A stretch of DNA of 64,000 bases, from positions 23,900-87,899 of the forward strand of contig CAZJHX010000020.1 in the NCBI GenBank assembly GCA_964545715.1. Reading direction: 5' to 3'. This document shows, in pieces, positions 26,692-35,034 of this stretch. The notes beneath the pieces are model-generated. The model was not told the origin of the DNA and did no database searches. It saw nothing but the letters and a program-made list of their open reading frames with translations. How positions within the stretch are numbered: position 1 is the stretch's first letter; each line of letters opens with the position of its first letter. The position numbers and the translations under genes are program-made. Origin of the DNA: CAZJHX01 sp964545715. GTDB taxonomy: Bacteria > Myxococcota_A > UBA9042 > GCA-2863065.

Positions 26692-29600
26692 CTAGATGCC
26701 GTAGCCGCCCTGCCCGTCGCTGCACGCGACGACGGTCAGCTCGCAGAACGGCAGGTCGTCGCAGTTGTCCAGCGGCGCCGGTCCGGAGAAGCAACCCGCG
26801 CCCGCGGGCGTGCTGACACTGACGGTGCCCAGGCGCGCTCCCAGATCGAACTGAAGCGCGGGCGGGCAGGCGTTGTCGTCGTTGACGTTGGAGCAGCCGT
26901 CCTTGCCCCCGCACGAGTCGATCGTGCAGTCGTCGCCGTCGTCGCACAGCGCGTCGCCGCCCTCGTCGATGTCGCCCGCGCAGTTGTTGTCCAGGCCGTC
27001 ACACAGCTCGGGGGCGTCCGGATAGACCGTCGCGTCCTCGGGTTCGCAGTCGGGCGCGTTGGGTACGCCGTCGTTGTCGACGTCGTTGTCGAACTCGAAG
27101 TCGACGGGCGCGTAGACCGTTGTCGGCAGGTGGCTCTTGCCGCCAAACGGGCCGTCGCCGGGGGACGTCGCGATCACGCGGATGTGGGTGGTGCCCTCGC
27201 CGACCGAGATCTGTCGCGACCAGGTGCATGTCTGGTCGTCGTAGCCCACGTCATTGACCAGGAGGCCGTCCACCTCGAACTTCAGGTCCGCGAGTGGGCA
27301 GGCTTCGCCGGGACCGACGAAACCCGAGACCGTGCCGGTCACGATGACGTCCTCGTTGGTCAGCAGCGCCCCTTGCGTCGGGTTGGTGATCGTCACTTTG
27401 AAGGGGGTGTTGTCCAGGCCATAGAGCTTCGAGTCACGCCCCAGGGCCACAAGCTCGGACGCCGTGTTGTCCGTGTTCCAGTCGATGGAGACAAGCTGCG
27501 CGATCGGCACGCCGATGTACGTGGACCACAGCAGCGTGACGTTGCCGTCGTCGTCGGGCTCGACCGCGTACACCCACCCGTCGGACCCGGCCGCGACGAT
27601 CTCGCTGGCACCGGACTGGTTGGTGTTGACCGAGATCACGGCGTCGAAGTGAGCGGGCGCGGCCGGCGGAGCGCTGACCAACGCGCCCTTCGACAAGTAC
27701 TTCGGAAGGCCGCCGTACAGGACGCCTGTCTCTGCGTTGACGATGCGAACGCCGGCGTCGGCGCCGACCCACCCCAGGCCGAGCGGCTTGATCTCGACGA
27801 GGCCCCAATAGTTGCCGCCCGCCGTGCCGGCCGCCATCGGGAAGGACCATGAGGGCGTGACGTTGCCGTCCACGCCGGTAAACGGGTACGCCATGATCGG
27901 TCGTGGCGCCGTGGATACTCCGATGGGGAACAAGATGAAGTGGTCGGTCTCGTCGGGGCCCAGGCCGGCCCGCATCGTCTCGTAGTTGCCGTCGCCGTCG
28001 GCGAGCACTGAGCTCGCCCCGATCTGCTCCGTGTTACCGGTTTGGGTATTGGCTTCGAACCGGTACGTGTTGCCGGGCGCCACCCTGACCAGCAGATCAG
28101 CCTTGTTGCCGCCCTGACCCGGAAAGAGGTCGCCGACGCTCAGCGGCGGCAGGCCAAATGCGTCGCCGGGCTCGCGATGAACCGTCACGGACGAGTAGAT
28201 CGTGCCCTTTTGGTCCCCGTCGTGTCCCAGGTGGGCCAGCGTGCGGTCTCCGAGGTCGTCAACCGGATCCAGCAGCACCATATACTCGGTGTCCTTGCCG
28301 TAGAACCTGCCGGCGACACTCTCGCGGATGATGTGGTCGGGGAAGTTCTCGGAAAAGTTGTGGCTGAAGACCAGCTCGCCCTCAAACTGGTGGACGTGAA
28401 ATATGGTGTCGCTGTGCACGACCACCATCGGGTCCTCGGCCGGCGTGCTGACAAACTTGTCCGTGATGTACTTGATGTCGCCCGGATCAAACGCCGTCAC
28501 GTCGCCGAGCTGGACATTGTCGACGCTGCCGATTCCGGTCAGCCGCTTGACCTGGTTGCCAAAGAAGACCTCAGGCTCCGTGGTCTTCAACCCCTCGAGA
28601 TCGGCCGTCAGGATCCGCTGAAAGCCGAACTCGAGCGACTCGACCTTCTTGGTCGCGTTGCCGTTGAGGTCCGTAATGCACAGCGCCTTGTTGAGCAGCC
28701 CCGTCAGAAACGTGATCGTGAACGGCGTTCCGTCGTCGTATTGGGCAAAGGGCAGACCGCAACCGAACTCTTCCCCGGTAAACGCCTCCATCTCAAACGG
28801 CGGGGTAAAGTCGGGTGGGACCGCGAACCAGTCGGTGGTGACGCCCCAGGTCATCAGGAGGTTTCGCCCGGGGAACTCCTCGTGGATCCTCACCTGGATC
28901 GCATCGGCGTGGGTTGTCGCGCCGATTGTCGACGGGCGCGGGAACGTCTCGGACATCACCGGGCGGTATGGCTGGCCTTCGGGGGCTGGGAAGGTCGCAA
29001 ACGTCTTCACCTTGCCGTCCTTGAAGTACAGCAGCTCGTAGGCCCCGCTTGTCCGCTCCACCAGCAGCTCGTATTGCCCGTCGGCGTCGACGTCCGTCGT
29101 GGTCACCGGCCGGGCGTTGGGCACGGTCCCGATGACGGTCCCGGTCGCAAGCTCGATGATGTTCGTGCTCCAGGTCACGCCGCCGACCGCAAGCGATGAC
29201 GCGATCGGACAGCCCGGCAGCTCCGAATAGAAGCCGCCCTGCAGCCCGACGGCCAGATCGGGGGTCGGGGCGCCGCCCAGATTGACCAGCGCCCCGCTTT
29301 GCACGGTCTGTTGAAGCGTCGGCGTCCATTTGCTGCCGTCGCCCCCGGCGCAGGACCACACGGTGACGTCAGCCGCGGCCGTGGACTCCCCGGCGGCCTC
29401 GGGATCGAACACGTGCATGCCCACCTGGCCGTCACCGCCGGTGACCAGCACCTCGAGCGCTTCGTCGCCGTCGACGTTTACCAGGTAAAGCGGGCCGGTG
29501 TGCGCGCCCAACAGCACGTTGGGGTACACCGTCGCCTCGCTGGGGGCCGTCGCCTTGGCTACGACCAGATCGGTGCCGTCCACCAGGACGCCGGCGATCT

Positions 29601-30297
29601 CGGGATACAGCGGTCCGACAGCCAGCGTGGCGGTGTCGGGGTTCTTGATCGTAACCCCGGACTTGGTCACGGCCGGGGCCAGATCGGAGTAGGTGAGGAC
29701 GGCGCCGCCGGTTCCCTTGCGCAGCCACAAGAGCTCGGAGGAGGCGTCGGCTGGATCGAGGTTGTCGACCACCACCTGATTGGCGTCGACGCCCGCGGCA
29801 GCGGTCGCCGGCCCGGCGGAGTATTTGACGCCCCCGGTGATCCCCGCCAGTACGGTCAAGCGCCCGCCCGGCCCGTTGCCGGCGACCACGATCTCGTTGA
29901 GCTCCTTGTTGTCCATCTGCGCCACGGCGACGATCGTGTCGGCGCCCACCCAGCGCGACCAGGCGGCCGGAGGCGGGTCGCCGTAGGCGCTGACGAACAG
30001 CGTGACCAGCCCGTCCTGCACGAAGACGACGTCAACCTGGCCGTCCTCTTCGAGATCGGCCGCGCGGCTGTTGCTCGGGTCGAAGCCGCCGTTCACCGCC
30101 GCTTTGAAGCCGACGCCGATGTTCATCTCGCCGCCGGCCGCTGAGACCATGCCGCCGCCGTCCGGCTCCAGGCGCGTATGCCGGGCATCGCCGTGGCGGT
30201 GCGGCCAGTCGGCCGAGGCCTGGCCAGAGAAGAAGACACAGATCGACAGCGCGATCATCCAGATCGTTGGGCGCAGCGCGCCGTGCGAGTACCGCAT
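26692..30297 (-). CDS. Giant surface protein, N-terminal beta-propeller portion ending at in-frame TAG
   Basis: 1201 residues to the TAG. The start is ATG 30297, with AAAGGA 7 bases upstream; the ATG at 30312 overlaps that site. Signal peptide ends SGQASA. Residues 30-1000 are FG-GAP/VCBS-like propeller repeats with Asp-rich loops (AADLEEDGQVDVVFVQDG, DVDADGQYELLVER, NVDGDEALEVLVTGGDG), which usually bind calcium. Then come an Ig-like segment (PTQGALLTNEDVIVTGTVSG), a MopE-like metal motif (DVDNDGVPNAPDCEPED, then CDGLDNNCAGDIDEG) and a Cys-rich module. The sequence Q-G-G-Y-G-I-stop-L-N-G-T-A-E-L-G continues directly into the downstream frame, so it is one gene of about 4,342 codons. CAG (Gln) to TAG is the simplest explanation. 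Confidence 0.8.
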   Translation of the reverse strand: MRYSHGALRPTIWMIALSICVFFSGQASADWPHRHGDARHTRLEPDGGGMVSAAGGEMNIGVGFKAAVNGGFDPSNSRAADLEEDGQVDVVFVQDGLVTLFVSAYGDPPPAAWSRWVGADTIVAVAQMDNKELNEIVVAGNGPGGRLTVLAGITGGVKYSAGPATAAAGVDANQVVVDNLDPADASSELLWLRKGTGGAVLTYSDLAPAVTKSGVTIKNPDTATLAVGPLYPEIAGVLVDGTDLVVAKATAPSEATVYPNVLLGAHTGPLYLVNVDGDEALEVLVTGGDGQVGMHVFDPEAAGESTAAADVTVWSCAGGDGSKWTPTLQQTVQSGALVNLGGAPTPDLAVGLQGGFYSELPGCPIASSLAVGGVTWSTNIIELATGTVIGTVPNARPVTTTDVDADGQYELLVERTSGAYELLYFKDGKVKTFATFPAPEGQPYRPVMSETFPRPSTIGATTHADAIQVRIHEEFPGRNLLMTWGVTTDWFAVPPDFTPPFEMEAFTGEEFGCGLPFAQYDDGTPFTITFLTGLLNKALCITDLNGNATKKVESLEFGFQRILTADLEGLKTTEPEVFFGNQVKRLTGIGSVDNVQLGDVTAFDPGDIKYITDKFVSTPAEDPMVVVHSDTIFHVHQFEGELVFSHNFSENFPDHIIRESVAGRFYGKDTEYMVLLDPVDDLGDRTLAHLGHDGDQKGTIYSSVTVHREPGDAFGLPPLSVGDLFPGQGGNKADLLVRVAPGNTYRFEANTQTGNTEQIGASSVLADGDGNYETMRAGLGPDETDHFILFPIGVSTAPRPIMAYPFTGVDGNVTPSWSFPMAAGTAGGNYWGLVEIKPLGLGWVGADAGVRIVNAETGVLYGGLPKYLSKGALVSAPPAAPAHFDAVISVNTNQSGASEIVAAGSDGWVYAVEPDDDGNVTLLWSTYIGVPIAQLVSIDWNTDNTASELVALGRDSKLYGLDNTPFKVTITNPTQGALLTNEDVIVTGTVSGFVGPGEACPLADLKFEVDGLLVNDVGYDDQTCTWSRQISVGEGTTHIRVIATSPGDGPFGGKSHLPTTVYAPVDFEFDNDVDNDGVPNAPDCEPEDATVYPDAPELCDGLDNNCAGDIDEGGDALCDDGDDCTIDSCGGKDGCSNVNDDNACPPALQFDLGARLGTVSVSTPAGAGCFSGPAPLDNCDDLPFCELTVVACSDGQGGYGI

Positions 30298-30345
30298 CAA
30301 ACGTCCTTTCATTGAGACGTGTCAGACAATGTATTGGAGCTTCGC

Positions 30346-30372
30346 ACCATAGCACGGCTGACGTCGCTGCAA
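30346..30372 (-). promoter_or_regulatory. Candidate promoter for the giant surface-protein locus
   Basis: On the minus strand TTGCAG (30367-30372) is followed after 15 bases by TATGGT (30346-30351), which is preceded by TGC and so resembles an extended -10. It lies about 50 bases before the chosen start of the giant gene. Pattern match only. Confidence 0.3.
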
Positions 30373-30429
30373 CATCCGGACGCCGCGCTTTTTAGGGGCT
30401 CCCGCGGACGTCCCAACGCACACGCCGGG

Positions 30430-31215
30430 CTACGCGTGGCTCTGAGAGATCGACGTGAAGGCGCGGCGGAACGTGGCGATGGGCACGCTCTGCTCGCCCC
30501 GTGCGCTGAGGTGGGGGTTGCGGACGATCACGGTGCGGGCGCTCGGCTCCACGCGGATCACGCTGTAGGCGTGGCTGGGGGACAGCTGATCGAGCTCTTC
30601 GGAGGTCTCGGTGCCGGTTCCGGCGACCACGGGATGACCTGCGCCGATCGCCTCGTCGATCAGCACCAGAATCTGCTCCTCGGTCATGTTGGCCGGGGCG
30701 TAGTCGGTGGCTCGGATCCCGGTGATCTCTTCAAGCGCGAACCGGGCGTGACCGCCCTCGATCTCGCCGTATCCGCCACCCCATTGAGCGTAGGCGCGCT
30801 CGACCACTGAGACCCAGATCTCGATGGGCCCGTCATCCGATTGGCCGTAGACGGGGTTGCCGTGTCGCGTCGGGAAGGCGGCGGTCACAAACTCGTCGTG
30901 GTGCACGAAGCCGCGTTCGTTCAGGACCCAGAAGCGCACCCGAAACCGATTGTCGCTCAGAGGCTGAATCATCTGCCGGATTCGGTCAGGATCGCTCATT
31001 GCCACCGCTGAAAGCGAGGACAGCAGGAAGCAGTCGCCTATCTGCCCCTGTCGTACGTCATTGTGGTGCGGCCCGGCGGCCTCGCCGTCGCTTGCGGGAC
31101 CGTAGTACAACCGCGAGCCCCCCGGTTCATAGCTGACTCCGGCTTGCATACGGGCGCCGTCATCGGGTGCAAGCGCCGGATCCGCGACGCTTGCCGGCCT
31201 CGACCGCGTCGACAT
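30430..31215 (-). CDS. Calpain-like cysteine protease
   Basis: 261 residues from ATG 31215; a longer frame to 31401 exists but its N-terminus looks non-coding. The calpain (C2) signature is clear: QGQIGDCFLLSSLSA with Cys62, then IEIWVSVVERAYAQWGGGYG, then SHAYSV with His215 and VRNPHL with Asn233, giving the Cys-His-Asn triad. No signal peptide and no C2/EF-hand partner domains, so this is a bare catalytic core like other bacterial calpain-like proteins, whose roles are little known. It could be an effector delivered by a secretion machine. A segment just upstream in another frame (31160-31424) looks coding and may be its lost N-terminus. Confidence 0.75.
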   Translation of the reverse strand: MSTRSRPASVADPALAPDDGARMQAGVSYEPGGSRLYYGPASDGEAAGPHHNDVRQGQIGDCFLLSSLSAVAMSDPDRIRQMIQPLSDNRFRVRFWVLNERGFVHHDEFVTAAFPTRHGNPVYGQSDDGPIEIWVSVVERAYAQWGGGYGEIEGGHARFALEEITGIRATDYAPANMTEEQILVLIDEAIGAGHPVVAGTGTETSEELDQLSPSHAYSVIRVEPSARTVIVRNPHLSARGEQSVPIATFRRAFTSISQSHA

Positions 31216-31424
31216 CGTCTTCGGTGGGGGCAGGGGTGGTCGGTCGTAGGCGCAGGCCGCCCTCGACCCGCTCCACGCGCATGGCCTTGCCGGACCGGGT
31301 CGGGTCGAGCAACAGCGCTGCGTTGGGCTCGGCGGCGAGCTGGGCGTCCGTCGGGCAGCCGGTGGCAAGCCTGCTTGACAGCTCGTGTGTTCGCTTGACA
31401 CCGGGCGCGTGGAGGGAGGGCTTA
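31160..31424 (-). other. Out-of-frame coding-like segment upstream of the calpain gene
   Basis: In the frame one base off the calpain frame, about 85 codons read like protein (VKRTHELSSRLATG, then AALLLDPTRSGKAMRVERV, then TPAPTEDDVDAVEAG) and end at TGA 31160-31162. By hand count about 71 of 85 codons end in G or C, against about 43 of 60 in the overlapping calpain frame. There is no ATG or GTG before the ATG at 31281-31283. It may be the calpain N-terminal region displaced by a frameshift near 31165-31215, or a gene remnant. Confidence 0.4.
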
Positions 31425-33065
31425 TCGGGCTTCCAGCGTCCAGCTGGAGGTCTCGGCCCAGCCGCGCACCATCACGTGCATGCTGGCGGGCGCCTCGAGC
31501 TCGATCGTGCAGGTTTCGGCGCTGCCCTCGATGTAGGGGCGGCAGTCGAAGTCCTCTGTGGTCGGGGCCTCGCCCACGCGCACGTACAGGTCAGCGTCGC
31601 CGTCGCCCGTCAGCGTGAAAGTGTAGCTGCCGGCCGGGGTCAGCGGCGTGGCAAAGTGGGCCTCCTCATCGGCGGCCACGGTGCCGGTCTCGTTCATGCC
31701 GGCAAACGGGACGGGCTCTTCGCCGCTGTCCATGCCCGGGTGGTAGACGTTGTCCTCTTCGCCGGAGACCAGGACGACCTGGGAGCGGTTGAAGTCCGCG
31801 AAGATCGTCTCGTAGGTGCGCGGGGCGTCGAACGCGAGCAGGGCGTCGATCAGCGCGTTGGCGTTGCGGGCGCTCTGGGTGGCCGGGGACGGCATCGCGT
31901 TGGTGATGATGTCCAGGTACTTGGTGCCGTTGGGGTCGTCGTCGTTGACGGCCGTGTGCGCGTCGGCAAGCTCGGAGTCGACGTAGGCGTAGGTGTCGCA
32001 GCCGTTCATAAAGACGATGGCGTACTGCCCGGTCTGCCACTCGCCCTTGGCGGCCAGCGCGCGGATGTTGGCGCCCAGGCCCGAGTGGCCGCTGTAGACG
32101 ATCAGGTCGGCCGAGCCGGACAGCGTCTCGTAGCGGTTGTCGAAGTCGGGGCCGGGGTTTTGTACGCCGTCGACCAGCAGCACCACGATCTGGACCTGCT
32201 TACCGTCGGGCAGCGTGGCCTCGATGGTGACGTCGGGGATGTCGATGCCGGGGTTGTTCGGAAGGTCGGCGGGCGTGGTCTGCACGTCGGAGGCGCCCAT
32301 GTTGTCGATGATCTTCTGGATGAACTGGTTGTAGGACCGGATCCCGGCGTCGGAGTTGGACGTGGCGCCGTGCTTGAACTTGCCGAAGATCGCCAGGACC
32401 TCCAGGCGGTTGTCCTTCCAGACTTCGTGGTACTCGGGGTATTTGCCGGTGCTGTTGATGGAGCTGACGGTGACCGTGGCCTCCATGCGCACGACCTCGG
32501 CCTCTTCGAGCGCGCAGCCGCTGCGGTGGGGGCGGTAGTAGTACCACATGCTGCCCGCGTCGACGTCGTGCGCGCCCCAGTCAACGCAGGTGTGACCGTG
32601 ACGCTCGGCGAAGCCCTCCTGGCCTGCGTGGCTGAGGTCGCTGGGCAGGATCAGCTCGTAGGTGCTCGGCACGTCGTCGCGCTTGCCCCACGCCACCGGC
32701 ATGCGGGCGCGGTAGCTGATCTGCACGCCGTTGGCCACGTCCTTGGTCTCCACGTCCGTCAGCTCGACCTTGTCCAGGCGGCCGACCGAGTTCTCACCGT
32801 TCAACTGCCCGATCGTAAAGAGCAGCTGCGACTCGATCTGCTTGTCCGTATTCCACGAGCTCGTGGTGACCAGCACGCCGCTGAACTCAAAGTCCAGGAA
32901 GATCGCGTCGATGCTGGCGTCCGCCTTGCCGGTGCCCGCGGCGTTGCCGCCCTTGCCGGCGGTCGAGAAGTCCAGAACCTCGGCGTCGGAGCAGCCGAAC
33001 ACGGTGATCAGCGCCAGGGTCAGCGCGGCGCGAAGTGTGTTGGAGCGGGTGATCATGTCGAACAT
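31422..33065 (-). CDS. Lipoprotein with caspase/gingipain-like His-Cys dyad and PPC domain
   Basis: 547 residues, with AAAGGACC 10 bases before the ATG. Lipobox VFGC (Cys25). The middle region has YSGHSGLG (His327) and, after an alpha/beta step, VFMNGCDTYAY (Cys356). This His/Cys arrangement is that of clan CD peptidases (gingipain, clostripain, CHAT). Residues 470-547 look like a bacterial pre-peptidase C-terminal domain (SYTFTLTGDGDADLYVRVG) that usually aids secretion or substrate binding. Additional Cys pairs (HGHTC and RSGC) suggest a periplasmic or surface location. Whether it still cleaves peptides is unknown. The stop lies just upstream of the calpain region on the same strand, so two protease-like genes are adjacent. 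Confidence 0.65.
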   Translation of the reverse strand: MFDMITRSNTLRAALTLALITVFGCSDAEVLDFSTAGKGGNAAGTGKADASIDAIFLDFEFSGVLVTTSSWNTDKQIESQLLFTIGQLNGENSVGRLDKVELTDVETKDVANGVQISYRARMPVAWGKRDDVPSTYELILPSDLSHAGQEGFAERHGHTCVDWGAHDVDAGSMWYYYRPHRSGCALEEAEVVRMEATVTVSSINSTGKYPEYHEVWKDNRLEVLAIFGKFKHGATSNSDAGIRSYNQFIQKIIDNMGASDVQTTPADLPNNPGIDIPDVTIEATLPDGKQVQIVVLLVDGVQNPGPDFDNRYETLSGSADLIVYSGHSGLGANIRALAAKGEWQTGQYAIVFMNGCDTYAYVDSELADAHTAVNDDDPNGTKYLDIITNAMPSPATQSARNANALIDALLAFDAPRTYETIFADFNRSQVVLVSGEEDNVYHPGMDSGEEPVPFAGMNETGTVAADEEAHFATPLTPAGSYTFTLTGDGDADLYVRVGEAPTTEDFDCRPYIEGSAETCTIELEAPASMHVMVRGWAETSSWTLEAR

Positions 33066-33280
33066 TTGAGTCGGTCCTTTTGTTGGTCTGGGGCGGTAGG
33101 CCCCAGCGGCACAGTCCTACAGCATACGTCGTGCCATGCTTGTAATGGGCTGAAATCAAAGGGAATTCTGGCTTGGTGGGGTTTGCGGGCCTCTTTTTTG
33201 GTCCAGCGGGTGATCCGTTCTCGCGTGGCCCCCGTAAAGAGGGCAGTTCACACGACAATGCACTTTTGAGGACACACGCT

Positions 33281-33709
33281 ATGACGCGCTTTGCAATGAT
33301 CACCTTCGCCCTGCTCACGACGACGACCGCCGCCGCCGCCCCGGGTGTCGACAGCGCATGCGCCGGCCTGCACCTCACGCTTGTCGACGGCAGCGACACC
33401 GTCGGTTGGACAACCACCACGATCACGGGCACCGAAATGGTCGTCAGCGCCACTGATGAGCGCGGCGTGGAGGTGCGCACCATCGGCCGCCTGGACAGCA
33501 GCGCTTGCAGCACCGTTATGAATCACGTCGTGGCAGCGCGCTTCGCCCCGTCGTCCAGCCGCTCCTACGGCGCCTTTGGCGAGACCCGGCCCACAATCCA
33601 GGTCGGCGTGAGCGGTGAGGTTGTTGTGGACGCCGCCGTGTGGTCCGGCGACCTGAAGCAGCGCACGCCCATCAGCGCGCTGATCAGCCTGATCAGCCGC
33701 CTTCGCTGA
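33281..33709 (+). CDS. Small secreted protein of unknown function
   Basis: 142 residues from ATG 33281, with GAGGA 9 bases upstream (the frame opens earlier at 33173, without signal character). The signal peptide MTRFAMITFALLTTTTAAAA is clear. The mature part is a single beta-rich domain with two cysteines (DSACAGL and SSACSTV). The end overlaps the convergent PcfJ-like gene by 17 bases. No family recognised. Confidence 0.65.
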   Translation: MTRFAMITFALLTTTTAAAAPGVDSACAGLHLTLVDGSDTVGWTTTTITGTEMVVSATDERGVEVRTIGRLDSSACSTVMNHVVAARFAPSSSRSYGAFGETRPTIQVGVSGEVVVDAAVWSGDLKQRTPISALISLISRLR

Positions 33710-34967
33710 CCGACCCGATCCCCACCCGCGCAGCCCACGCCTTGACGGCGGCAAGCTCGGCGCCGGTCGGCAGTCGATTATCCACCCCACGCACCTGCAC
33801 CACCGCCTGCGCCCGATGGTCTACCTCGACCGTCAGCGGCACGACTCGGCCGTCCGGATGCAGCGCACCCATCGACCACAACGAGATCACGCCCGCGCGC
33901 GCCTTGCTGGCATACGCGTAGACACAATGTCGCTGGGTCTTGCCCTCGGTGTGGATGTCGGCCATGGACCGCAGCTCGCGCATGGACCACATGATCAGGC
34001 CGGTTGGCGTGCGCTCTGACCACGTCGCGTCCGGGTAGCCCGAGCTTGGGATGTCGGCATCGGGGCCCCGGCGCTCGCCGTGCAGCTCGGCGATCCAGGC
34101 GTGCATGGCGCGCAGCACCGCAGGTAGCGGCCGGCCGGTCAATTCGTAGGCCGGATCCCGAGCGCGCATCTCCTCCAGGTAGTCCAGCACCGGGTCCAGC
34201 TGCCCGTCGCCCAGCGCGGGCCTATCGACGAACCACTGGATGACCGTCTGCCAGAAGGGCTCGTCCTCGCGCAGCCGATGGCCCAGGCGTGAGCGTGCGA
34301 TGGCGTTGGCCCGCGTCACAGTCGCCTCGTAGGCCAGCGCCTGAGCGCGCCGCACCGCTCGCACCGCGTCCCAGCCCGGCGGGGTTTGCAGGTAGAGGTG
34401 GCACATGCGGCGCGTCAGTGGGGTGCTGAGTAGGCCCGCCGCCACCGCTTTGGGCATGCTCTCGCCCGTGCCGATGCGCGCAAAAAGCTCTACCAGGCGC
34501 TCGTCCGCCTCGGGCCGGACGAACACGCTGTCGAGAAACGCGGGCACGTCGTACTCCGCCAGCAGGTGTCGCAGCAGCGCGCCCAGCTGTCTCTCGGGTC
34601 GCCCGCGCGGAGGCTGAAAGTCGGCGGGATCACGCAGCCACGGATGCGCCGTCGCCCGCCACAACGGCCGCGGACCAAAGCGGCGCAGGATCGCGGGGGC
34701 GCACTGCTTCAAGTGGGTCGCCAGCGCCCGGGCCCGCTCCCCGCGCTCGTCCACGTCGCCGGCACGCAGCAGGTATCGCTGCATGGCCTGCTCTTCCTCG
34801 GTCTGGCGCGTCCGCCCGCCCGCGTCCTCATTGAGCAGGGTCGACTCCGGCACCGGCAGTCCGGCCGTGCCCAGCACCTGCGTGATGCGGGAGCGATTTT
34901 GCGCGGCGCGGGCCTTCAACGCCTGTGCGAGGCGCCGTGGGTCGGGGGCTTTTTCGCGGTTACCCAT
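33693..34967 (-). CDS. PcfJ-like protein
   Basis: 424 residues. The C-terminal third carries the PcfJ-family core: EGKTQRHCVYAYASKARAG followed by ISLWSM and a V-P-L-T-V-E-V strand with a VRGVDNR segment. PcfJ is named from conjugative plasmids, but chromosomal homologues are common and their activity is undefined. The N-terminal 250 residues are helical and Arg/Leu-rich, with no signal peptide. No conjugation genes lie nearby, so mobility is not implied. No convincing ribosome binding site precedes the ATG, so it may be leaderless or start elsewhere. It is convergent with the small secreted gene and divergent from the lipoprotein at 35035. Confidence 0.75.
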   Translation of the reverse strand: MGNREKAPDPRRLAQALKARAAQNRSRITQVLGTAGLPVPESTLLNEDAGGRTRQTEEEQAMQRYLLRAGDVDERGERARALATHLKQCAPAILRRFGPRPLWRATAHPWLRDPADFQPPRGRPERQLGALLRHLLAEYDVPAFLDSVFVRPEADERLVELFARIGTGESMPKAVAAGLLSTPLTRRMCHLYLQTPPGWDAVRAVRRAQALAYEATVTRANAIARSRLGHRLREDEPFWQTVIQWFVDRPALGDGQLDPVLDYLEEMRARDPAYELTGRPLPAVLRAMHAWIAELHGERRGPDADIPSSGYPDATWSERTPTGLIMWSMRELRSMADIHTEGKTQRHCVYAYASKARAGVISLWSMGALHPDGRVVPLTVEVDHRAQAVVQVRGVDNRLPTGAELAAVKAWAARVGIGSVSEGG

Positions 34968-35034
34968 CTATGAATAGTGGTGAATGAAGGTTCCAGACGC
35001 AAGATAGCGCCGGTTTGCGGTAGAGTGCGGCGCG

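Noticed and set aside
31216..31401. The longer N-terminus of the calpain frame (start at 31401)
   Set aside because: The added 62 residues are Pro/Ser/Arg/Cys-rich and overlap a better coding frame.
33693..34967. Evidence of a conjugative element from the PcfJ-like gene
   Set aside because: No relaxase, mating-pair or integrase genes, repeats or attachment sites flank it.
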